Assembly: GCA_052118425.1 (NCBI GenBank)
Contig: JBQKHF010000048.1
Length of the DNA stretch: 18,799 nt
Strand: one strand, 5' to 3'
Source: Roseburia_C sp900315735
GTDB lineage: Bacteria > Bacillota > Clostridia > Lachnospirales > Lachnospiraceae
In this document: positions 7,458 through 13,498 of the stretch, in pieces
How positions within the stretch are numbered: the first letter of the stretch is position 1
Layout: each line of letters starts with the position of its first letter
Notes under the pieces: generated by a model
What the model was told of the DNA's origin: nothing
Databases searched by the model: none
Seen by the model: the letters and a program-made list of their open reading frames with translations, nothing else
Position numbers and translations under genes: made by a program

Positions 7458-7609
7458 TGTATACTATGAAAAACTTGATTTTATTGGCTTTTCTGTGGAT
7501 TAAGCAATAATTTACACCTTATTTATACCTTTGGAAGATCGAATCGGAATAGTTAAAATAGTTGCCATAATTTAGTTGGACAAAAAAGATACTATACTCA
7601 AAACCAATC

Positions 7610-7645
7610 AAAAAATCAATCGTAAATTTTTACGATTGATTTTTT
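7610..7645. promoter_or_regulatory. Perfect 17-bp palindrome, operator or bidirectional terminator
   Basis: The 17 bases at 7610-7626 pair without mismatch with 7629-7645; the spacer is two bases. The arms begin with six A and end with six T. The right arm contains the TTGATT used as -35 of the next gene, so a bound regulator would block that promoter. The A/T flanks would also let it act as a terminator in both directions. Confidence 0.6.
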
Positions 7646-7664
7646 ACACATTTATGCATATAAT
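7636..7664 (+). promoter_or_regulatory. Sigma-70-type promoter of the AlbA_2 gene
   Basis: TTGATT (7636-7641), a 17-base spacer and TATAAT (7659-7664) make a near-consensus promoter, 34 bases ahead of the ATG at 7698. Confidence 0.7.
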
Positions 7665-7697
7665 GTAATCATTAAGGTTGGAAAGGAGTTGATTACT

Positions 7698-8951
7698 ATG
7701 CGTGAAACAAGAATATTGGAATTCAAGGAAACAATTACGAATACTTTTTTGAAAACAGTCAGTGCCTTTGCAAATTATAATGGTGGAACAATTCTTTTTG
7801 GTGTTGATGATAATGGAAATGTGAAAGGAGTGCCGGATGTAAAGCTGGCTTGCCTGAGTATTGAAAATAAAATTAATGACAGTATATCACCTCAACCAAA
7901 CTATACACTTGAAATACAGAATAATGACCAGACGATAAAACTCACTATAAAAAGTGGTCTTCAGAAGCCGTATTTATATAAATCAAAAGCATACAAAAGA
8001 AATGATACTGCAACGATAGAAGTAGATACACTGGAATTTTCAAGGCTTGTATTAGCTGGGAAAAATATTAGTTTCGAAGAATTACCTTGTAAAGATCAGA
8101 AACTATCTTTTGAAATTTTACATCGTAAGTTGAAAGAAAATATTCAGATTGAAACTTTCAATCAGGATACTTTAAAGACATTGAATCTGTATGACAATGT
8201 AAAAGGTTTTAATAATACAGCAGGACTTTTAGCAGATAAAAATCATTTTTCGGGAATTGATATTGTTAGGTTCGGTGAGAATATTAGTATTATTCAAAAA
8301 AGAGTAACATTTGAACATATATCGGTTTTAGAAGTATATGAAAAAGCACTTGCAGTATTTAGAGATTATTACCAATATGAAGTAATACAGGGCGCTGACA
8401 GAAAGATGATAGAGAAAATACCGGAGGCAGCTTTCAGAGAAGCAATTGCAAATGCTTTGATTCATAGGGTATGGGATGTTAATTCACACATCAGAGTTTC
8501 TATGTTTGATGATAGAATAGAAGTAGTATCTCCTGGTGGATTGCCAGATGGAATAACAACAGAAGAATATTTATCAGGTAAATTATCAGTTTTAAGAAAT
8601 AGAAATCTTGCAAATGTATTTTATAGATTGGGATTTGTAGAAATATTTGGAACAGGAATTACACGAATAAAACAACTGTATGCAGATAGTCTGATAAAAC
8701 CAGATTTTGAAGTGTCAGAAAATACGATAAAAATTGTGCTGCCGGTATTTGAGACAAATGTTAATTTAACCGAAGATGAAAAGGTAATTTACAAATTCTT
8801 AAGTAAGACCATGTTGAAACCAATAAGTGAAATTGCCCCATATGTCCCATTTGGTAAATCCAAAACAACACAGTTATTGAAAGCTATGGGGGAAAAAGGT
8901 GTGGTTACAGTTGAAGGAAAAGGCAGAGGAACAAAATATATAATTAAGTGA
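7698..8951 (+). CDS. AlbA_2 (Schlafen-type)/ATP-binding winged-helix regulator
   Basis: This is a three-part protein. Residues about 5-115 form an AlbA_2/Schlafen-type domain (EFKETITNTFLKTVSAFAN, then GGTILFGVDDNGNVKGV). Residues about 235-345 form a GHKL-like C-terminal ATPase (EAIANALIHRVW, DRIEVVSPGGLPDGI, EIFGTGITRI). The last ~65 residues are a winged helix (FGKSKTTQLLKAMGEKGVV, with the wing GKGRGTKYIIK). The start is ATG 7698, which has AAAGGAG ten bases ahead; an upstream in-frame TTG at 7689 overlaps that ribosome site. The family is usually called transcriptional regulators or RNA-binding-domain proteins, and members occur in mobile and defence loci. A palindrome overlaps its promoter, suggesting autoregulation. 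Its stop overlaps the nuclease start by four bases, so the two are translationally coupled. Confidence 0.85.
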   Translation: MRETRILEFKETITNTFLKTVSAFANYNGGTILFGVDDNGNVKGVPDVKLACLSIENKINDSISPQPNYTLEIQNNDQTIKLTIKSGLQKPYLYKSKAYKRNDTATIEVDTLEFSRLVLAGKNISFEELPCKDQKLSFEILHRKLKENIQIETFNQDTLKTLNLYDNVKGFNNTAGLLADKNHFSGIDIVRFGENISIIQKRVTFEHISVLEVYEKALAVFRDYYQYEVIQGADRKMIEKIPEAAFREAIANALIHRVWDVNSHIRVSMFDDRIEVVSPGGLPDGITTEEYLSGKLSVLRNRNLANVFYRLGFVEIFGTGITRIKQLYADSLIKPDFEVSENTIKIVLPVFETNVNLTEDEKVIYKFLSKTMLKPISEIAPYVPFGKSKTTQLLKAMGEKGVVTVEGKGRGTKYIIK

Positions 8952-9709
8952 GTGAGAGTATGAAATCAGGAAAAGTTTTAGAAAGTTACGTACAATTTGT
9001 ATATCAAAAATTGTTAGAATTTTTAGATGAAGGCGCATTAGTATCAACTAATTTATTAATACAAGGGAAATCAGGAGTAAAACATGAATTTGACGTATAT
9101 TATGAGTTTCAACATTTGAATATTAAACATCGTATAGCTATTGAATGTAAAGATTGGAATACCCCAGTTACTAAAGGTGAAGTAGGAGAGTTTATTGCAA
9201 AGCTTAATGATTTAAATAATATTTCAGGTGTGATGGTGGCTAAATCAGGATACCAAGCAGGGGCAAGACAGTTTGCAGAAGCAAATGGTATTCAATTAAT
9301 GGAAGAAAAAGACTTACCATCTTTTACAGATATAGTTGCTGGAGTGGTTAAAAAAGCTTTCCTTCCAGATGAAAAAGTTAAAGGAGATCCTTTTTGGACA
9401 CTGATGGAAATACAAAATGGAGAAACAACAGGAACATATTATGCTTTACCTGACGAGGAAAAAACGATAGTTCCTTTCTTTTATTCGCAAGTTATAGCAG
9501 AAAAGTTACGTAAGAAATTACCTAATGGATCTTGTTATGAAGTGAGAGGGGTTTCCCAGTATCAATTAAAGGGCTTTATTGCTCAAATGGAAGTATTAGG
9601 TGTACAAGCAGCAATATATTATGTTCCTTTTTGGAAAGAAGATGAAATAGATATACCATTTGCAATTATTCCAATTGAAAAATTGAAAGAGGAATATGTA
9701 TACATATAA
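8948..9709 (+). CDS. PD-(D/E)XK restriction-endonuclease-like protein (Mrr-type)
   Basis: The N-terminal ~130 residues carry the Mrr-like nuclease signature: HEFDV (D49), IAIECKDW (E66-x-K68), then GEVGEFIAKLNDL and the GVMVAKSGYQAGARQFAEANGIQLM strand-helix typical of this fold. The C-terminal half (about 140-253) is unrecognised. The GTG start overlaps the preceding stop (GTGA); the ATG at 8960 is an alternative with a weak GAGAG ahead of it. No methyltransferase is nearby, so a classical restriction-modification pair is unlikely. A modified-DNA-targeting or infection-triggered nuclease governed by the upstream ATPase/regulator is possible, but inferred. Confidence 0.8.
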   Translation: MSESMKSGKVLESYVQFVYQKLLEFLDEGALVSTNLLIQGKSGVKHEFDVYYEFQHLNIKHRIAIECKDWNTPVTKGEVGEFIAKLNDLNNISGVMVAKSGYQAGARQFAEANGIQLMEEKDLPSFTDIVAGVVKKAFLPDEKVKGDPFWTLMEIQNGETTGTYYALPDEEKTIVPFFYSQVIAEKLRKKLPNGSCYEVRGVSQYQLKGFIAQMEVLGVQAAIYYVPFWKEDEIDIPFAIIPIEKLKEEYVYI

Positions 9710-10102
9710 ATTATACTATAATGAGATGAGATAATGATATTTATAGAACAAATCAAAAAAACTTATATCGAGTGGAGAAAAACAAAAAGTCTTAACAAAT
9801 TTTATTGAAGATATATTAAATGCTATTTTAAGTGATTTTGTTTTTGCTGGGAAAATAATGATGACCATTGCTAAAACTCCGTTTTTGTAGACTATTCAAT
9901 TACTCATAGTTTATTAAAGAAGATTGGGGTATTGTATGTAAACATACCTATTGTTCCAATATAGCAAAATCAGGGATGAATCCGAAGACCCTAATGCTAT
10001 TACTTTTTCGAAGAAGATGAGGGTTTATCAGGATTAGAAGATGTATTTGAGAAGTTTAGAGATAGATTCAATGAAGAGTGGTTAAGAAAATGGGGTGTAT
10101 TT
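9710..10102 (+). other. Decayed spacer with gene remnants
   Basis: No intact gene is visible. Positions 9783-9889 hold a short open stretch ending in KTPFL and a TAG, unrecognised. An integrase remnant follows (9910-10002). From 9995 a frame continuous with the next gene reads FEEDEGLSGLEDVFEKF and RFNEEWLRKWGVF, which may be the tail of a lost gene fused upstream of the EEP start. Confidence 0.5.
9910..10020 (+). pseudogene. Tyrosine integrase C-terminal remnant
   Basis: One frame reads VCKHTYCSNIAKSGMNPKTL (9934-9993), matching VCRHTFCTNMAKSGMNPKVL of the intact integrase (about residues 344-363). The HxxR of the catalytic motif has become IVCK, an in-frame stop lies at 9907-9909, and similarity ends after LMLLL, before the GH and Tyr motifs. 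It is therefore a dead fragment of a second, related integrase. Confidence 0.8.
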
Positions 10103-10999
10103 ATGGAGATAACTATTAAGGAATGGAACGAGAATTTTGGTTCTGATAAAGATGCAGAAATATGTGACTTTGCAAAAGAGTATATTGATGGTACTGATAT
10201 TATTGTATTTACAGAAGTTATTGATAATGATAGTATTAAACATTTACTAGATAATTTAGATTCAGATTATAAAAAATATGTGTCAAAGATTCGTGAGATT
10301 GAGCAATATAATCAAATAGTAATTGCCATAAAAAAAGAATTAATACGATGTTTGAAAATACGTCGGGTTGATATTGATGAGAAGAAATGGGACATAAACA
10401 ATTTGCCTGATATATGTCATTTAGAAATAATAACTAGTGAGGGCAAATTGAAAAATGTTATTGGAATTCGTGTGAGAATTGGTAATGAATCAGATGCAGA
10501 TTATAAGGAACGCCGTATACAGTTTGAAAATTTGGTCAAGTACATAGGAGAGTTAGAAAATGTAATTGTACTGGGAGATTTTAACAACGGAATGATTAAA
10601 GCTGATTCTGGTAAAGATTATGATAGTATTAAGAGTGAATATGAATTAAGATGGGATAAGGGAAAAAAGAAATACGTTAAAAATCCTCTACGACTTTATA
10701 ATTTTCATTTAATGAAACACATTCTGGGAGAGACTTATATTTTGAAAGAAATAATAGGAGAAGAAAGTTCTTGGGGGTTATCGCTATATAATGATATGCT
10801 ATCATATGGTCAAATAAAAAATGATCAAATAATTACAAAAAATGTATGCCTAAAGGACTCATATTACGATTGGGGATATGTGCGTGATAATGAATCGATG
10901 TATGAAGATATGCTTTATAGTAATCGGTACAAAAAAGGAAATAAGGTAAAATATGGATATCCAGATCATGCGATATTAAATGCATCAATAGAGTTATAG
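10103..10999 (+). CDS. Endonuclease/exonuclease/phosphatase (EEP) family protein
   Basis: This has key EEP-fold signatures in order: DIIVFTEV with the metal-binding E38, VIVLGDFNNG (D159, N161), and the terminal YPDHAIL with D288-H289 as the catalytic pair. At 298 residues it is about the family length. The usual N-terminal N-W/N-N opening strand is degenerate (the protein begins MEITIKEWNENFG). EEP proteins cleave DNA or RNA phosphodiesters, or phosphorylated small molecules; the substrate here is unknown. The ribosome site is poor (GGGGTG at 10094-10099). The reading frame stays open upstream to 9995, so initiation may be inherited from a fused remnant. The gene is AT-rich like its neighbours and lies near the right boundary of the putative second element. 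Confidence 0.75.
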   Translation: MEITIKEWNENFGSDKDAEICDFAKEYIDGTDIIVFTEVIDNDSIKHLLDNLDSDYKKYVSKIREIEQYNQIVIAIKKELIRCLKIRRVDIDEKKWDINNLPDICHLEIITSEGKLKNVIGIRVRIGNESDADYKERRIQFENLVKYIGELENVIVLGDFNNGMIKADSGKDYDSIKSEYELRWDKGKKKYVKNPLRLYNFHLMKHILGETYILKEIIGEESSWGLSLYNDMLSYGQIKNDQIITKNVCLKDSYYDWGYVRDNESMYEDMLYSNRYKKGNKVKYGYPDHAILNASIEL

Positions 11000-11006
11000 A
11001 AAATCC

Positions 11007-11050
11007 TTAGTAGTAACCCAAACCCGTTTTACTACCAACTTTACTACTAA
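11007..11050. repeat. TTTACTACYAA repeats at the right element end
   Basis: TTTACTACCAA (11028-11038) and TTTACTACTAA (11040-11050) are direct repeats 12 bases apart, with an inverted TTAGTAGTAA at 11007-11016. They resemble the TTTATACC half of the GGTATAAAT sites with one inserted base. I read them as arm-type sites for the integrase whose remnant lies at 9910. Confidence 0.5.
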
Positions 11051-11076
11051 CAGAGGGTAGCATCTTGCTCAATTCT

Positions 11077-11109
11077 GCTCTGATTTACCACAATCCGTAA
11101 TTTCAGAGC
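11077..11109 (+). repeat. 7-bp inverted repeat ahead of the phosphatase gene
   Basis: GCTCTGA (11077-11083) pairs with TCAGAGC (11103-11109) across 19 bases. There is no uridine run after it, so it is more likely a binding site or element-end structure than a terminator. Confidence 0.3.
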
Positions 11110-11179
11110 AAACTACACGAATCCTAGAAAACCTTGCAAAACAGAGCATCCAGAGACAAAACAAGGAGTAAACAAAACC

Positions 11180-11671
11180 ATGATAAAAGTTCTCTTCATC
11201 TGTTTAGGCAACATCTGCCGTTCCCCCATGGCAGAATTCATCCTAAAGGACCTCGTCGTCAGACGAGGGCTCACCGACCGCTTCGAGATAGCCTCGGCTG
11301 CCACCAGCACCGAAGAAATCTGGAATGGCATCGGGAATCCGATTTACCCGCCGGCGCAGGCGGAGCTTAAGAAGCATGGAATCGGGAATACGCCGGAGAC
11401 CGATTTTCGGGACAAGCGGGCGAGACAGTTGACAAAATCCGATTATGAGATTTATGATTACCTCATAGGGATGGACGAAAGCAACATCCGTGGAATCGAG
11501 CGGATAACCGGGCATCGTGGTGGCAAAATATCCATGCTGCTTTCCTTTGCAGGAGAGCAGGCGGCAATATCTGACCCATGGTACAGCGGCAGGTTCGATA
11601 AGACCTATGCGGATGTAATACGCGGATGTGAAGCATTCTTAGAATATCTCATAGAGCAGGGAGAGGTGTAG
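11180..11671 (+). CDS. Low-molecular-weight protein tyrosine phosphatase
   Basis: The P-loop CLGNICRSP (nucleophile C8, R14) stands at the N-terminus, and DPWYSGRFDKTY supplies the general acid D132. Length (163 residues) is normal for the family, which hydrolyses phosphotyrosine on cytosolic proteins, often opposite a BY-kinase in exopolysaccharide control. AAGGAG lies 11 bases ahead of the ATG. GC content rises sharply within this gene compared with the sequence to its left. The first ~10 codons match a detached fragment at 7410, and the sequence GGCA-ACATC-TGCC at 11207-11219 may be the attachment core. The gene therefore appears to be an integration target whose start is supplied by an element end. 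The next gene begins immediately after its stop. Confidence 0.92.
   Translation: MIKVLFICLGNICRSPMAEFILKDLVVRRGLTDRFEIASAATSTEEIWNGIGNPIYPPAQAELKKHGIGNTPETDFRDKRARQLTKSDYEIYDYLIGMDESNIRGIERITGHRGGKISMLLSFAGEQAAISDPWYSGRFDKTYADVIRGCEAFLEYLIEQGEV
11207..11219. other. Putative attachment core (attR-like) in the phosphatase gene
   Basis: GGCA-ACATC-TGCC is a 4-bp inverted repeat with a 5-base spacer. It lies exactly where the fragment at 7410-7457 loses similarity to the intact gene. It also marks the approximate change from AT-rich to chromosomal-type sequence. Confidence 0.35.
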
Positions 11672-12568
11672 ATGATAGAAATCTTATTTGGCGAGAGCGA
11701 AGGCGCATCCATGAAGCTTGCGAAGAACTATCAGCAGCCGGATTATGAGGATGGACCCACCGCATGGATTGGTGGAAAGCCGGACAAAGCCACCTTTGAA
11801 GACATGTTTGCAGGAGAGGCCGTAGACGGAACTTCTGCGGAGGTCATTATACTGCCATTTATGTTGGACATTGGCAGCCTGAAGGAACCGCTGGATGGTA
11901 CATACCGGAAGAAGATAATCTTAGAGCAGTATGGTGTCTATTGGAATGAGGGTGAGAAAGAGGAGCGGAAAGAATTAGAGCAGGCAGTGGAAAACTATGC
12001 AAAAGAGCTGCAGCGGATGGAACAGTTTGCAAAGCAGGGAGAATCTTTCCGTATCTGGTACAGCAACAAGCCTTATTCCCTGTGCGGACTCTGCCATGCA
12101 GTCAGTGTGCTGCGGAAATATGAATGTGCGATATCCGTGGTACGTCTGCCGGATTATGTAAGAGAAGAGGAAAATACGACGGTACGTTATTCTTCCTGGG
12201 GAGAAGTAGATGCCGGACAGTTTTATCGATTCCTCCCATTGGAAAAGGAACTTTCAGAGCATGAACAGAAAGTATTTGCAGCCAGATGGGACGAACTAAA
12301 GGAAGAGGATGCACCCCTTCGGGTTCTGATAAATGGCTGTCTGGTGGGCGTAAAAGAGGATTTTTATGATTTCCTGATTCGAAGAGAAATGCCGGAAGGT
12401 GAAATCATACAGGCAAGACTTATTGGAAATCTTTTGTTAAAATATCCCCTTGGAATCGGTGACAGTTGGTATATGAACCGCATCAATCATATGATTGAGA
12501 CCGGAGAGATAGAAGTAGTAAAAGAGACGGATGAAATTTTCCGCCGGAGCATCAGAAAGGAGCAGTAA
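11672..12568 (+). CDS. DUF1835/DUF3658-type protein of unknown function
   Basis: The opening MIEILFGESEGASMKLA matches the DUF1835 start (usually V-F-G-E-S-A-A-G-S-L-K). The middle contains RIWYSNKPYSLCGLCHAV, and the C-terminal ~90 residues resemble DUF3658 (LRVLINGCLVGVKEDFYD, GEIIQARLIGNLL). At 298 residues it is full length for the family. The biochemical role is unknown. The start follows the phosphatase stop with no gap, with GGGAGAGG as the ribosome site inside the upstream gene, so the two are coupled. No signal peptide or membrane segment is visible, so it is probably cytosolic. Confidence 0.7.
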   Translation: MIEILFGESEGASMKLAKNYQQPDYEDGPTAWIGGKPDKATFEDMFAGEAVDGTSAEVIILPFMLDIGSLKEPLDGTYRKKIILEQYGVYWNEGEKEERKELEQAVENYAKELQRMEQFAKQGESFRIWYSNKPYSLCGLCHAVSVLRKYECAISVVRLPDYVREEENTTVRYSSWGEVDAGQFYRFLPLEKELSEHEQKVFAARWDELKEEDAPLRVLINGCLVGVKEDFYDFLIRREMPEGEIIQARLIGNLLLKYPLGIGDSWYMNRINHMIETGEIEVVKETDEIFRRSIRKEQ

Positions 12569-12571
12569 GAA

Positions 12572-13093
12572 ATGAACGAGATTATAAAAGCAATGGAGAC
12601 AAGAAGAAGTATCAGAGGTTATAAGGAAGATATGGTGCCGGAAGAGCTGATTGCAGAAGTAGTTGAAGCCGGAACTTATGCGGCTACCGGAATGGGCAAA
12701 CAGTCACCGATTATACTTGCAGTTACCAATAAGAAAGTAAGGGACAGACTTTCCAAGGTAAATGCCGAGATTATGGGAACAACCAGTGACCCGTTTTATG
12801 GAGCACCGGTGGTATTGGTGGTGTTAGCAGATAAGAGCCGCCCAACCTATCTATATGATGGAAGCCTTGTTATGGGCAATCTGATGCTGGCAGCACATTC
12901 CTTAGGCCTTGGAAGCTGCTGGATTCACCGTGCCAAAGAAACTTTTGAGAGGGAAGAGGGAAAAGCAATCTTAAAGGAACTTGGCATTGAAGGAGATTAT
13001 GAAGGCATTGGAAACTGCGTCATCGGCTATGCAAAAGAACCGGCAAAAGAGGCTGCTCCGAGAAAAACAGATTATGTTCATTATATAAAATAA
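12572..13093 (+). CDS. Nitroreductase-family FMN oxidoreductase
   Basis: The protein begins with the nitroreductase FMN-phosphate motif METRRSIRGYK (residues 8-18). It continues with the helix AGTYAATGMGKQSP, the dimer-interface helix GSLVMGNLMLAAHSLGLGSCWIH and the C-terminal GIGNCVIGYAKE. At 173 residues it is one of the short, single-domain members. The family reduces nitro groups, quinones or flavins with NAD(P)H; the natural substrate cannot be read from sequence. Three bases separate it from the DUF1835-type gene, with AAGGAG inside that gene's end, so it closes the three-gene phosphatase operon. Confidence 0.88.
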   Translation: MNEIIKAMETRRSIRGYKEDMVPEELIAEVVEAGTYAATGMGKQSPIILAVTNKKVRDRLSKVNAEIMGTTSDPFYGAPVVLVVLADKSRPTYLYDGSLVMGNLMLAAHSLGLGSCWIHRAKETFEREEGKAILKELGIEGDYEGIGNCVIGYAKEPAKEAAPRKTDYVHYIK

Positions 13094-13149
13094 AATTGGA
13101 TAATATAAAGGACATAGTGAAAAAATAGCATCAGATTTGTAAAAAATAC

Positions 13150-13178
13150 TTGCAAAACAAAAAAAGCAGTGCTATCAT
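13150..13178 (+). promoter_or_regulatory. Promoter of the aspS-gatCAB operon
   Basis: TTGCAA (13150-13155), a 17-base spacer and TATCAT (13173-13178), with an extended -10 TGC directly ahead of it. Transcription would begin near 13185, at the start of the T-box leader and of a small CAACTA/TAGTTG hairpin (13185-13203). Confidence 0.7.
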
Positions 13179-13184
13179 AGTCAA

Positions 13185-13456
13185 CAACTAGGAGATATAG
13201 TTGCAAAAGCTGGGAAAGAGACTCTTACTTTTAGAGGCCGACAGGAATACAGCGTCACCGACTGAGAGCGCTGTTTGGAAGAGAAAGCAAAGGGAACACT
13301 CTGGAGCCGACTGGCTGAATTGCAGTAGGTCAGTACGTAGTGCACGTTACGCACGAAGAGAGGGAAGATGAAGCATTCATTTTCCAATGCGGGTGGTACC
13401 GCGGATAAGAAGATTATTCGCCCCGGAATACGAGTCAGTATTCCGGGGTTATTTTT
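13185..13456 (+). promoter_or_regulatory. T-box leader riboswitch, probably Asn-responsive
   Basis: The hallmark T-box GGGTGGTACCGCGG is at 13391-13404, followed by a terminator. The lower Stem I can be drawn with AGAG (13217-13220) pairing with CTCT (13299-13302). That places AAC-A (13295-13298) in the 3' side of the specifier loop, so the best specifier is AAC, asparagine. A GAC (Asp) at 13309-13311 lies below that helix and fits less well. Uncharged tRNA would bind the codon and the TGGT sequence, stabilise the antiterminator and let the operon be read. GAGGCCGACAGG (13234-13245) and GGAGCCGACTGG (13303-13314) are near repeats inside the leader. Confidence 0.85.
13421..13456 (+). terminator. 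T-box intrinsic terminator
   Basis: CCCCGGAATAC (13421-13431) pairs perfectly with GTATTCCGGGG (13438-13448) around GAGTCA, followed by TTATTTTT. It is the terminator alternative to the T-box antiterminator. Confidence 0.9.
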
Positions 13457-13498
13457 ATACTCCGGGCTGACAATCATATCAGAAAAGGAGTAGATAAG

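Noticed and set aside
7689..7697. TTG start for the AlbA_2 gene
   Set aside because: It abuts the AAAGGAG ribosome site with no spacing; ATG 7698 is properly spaced.
11251..11268. CCTCGTC/GACGAGG hairpin as terminator or attachment core
   Set aside because: It lies within conserved phosphatase coding sequence, has no T run, and is downstream of the point where the detached fragment diverges.
11134..11370. 78-codon frame overlapping the phosphatase start
   Set aside because: It is a +2-frame shadow of the phosphatase gene, with no family match and no ribosome site.
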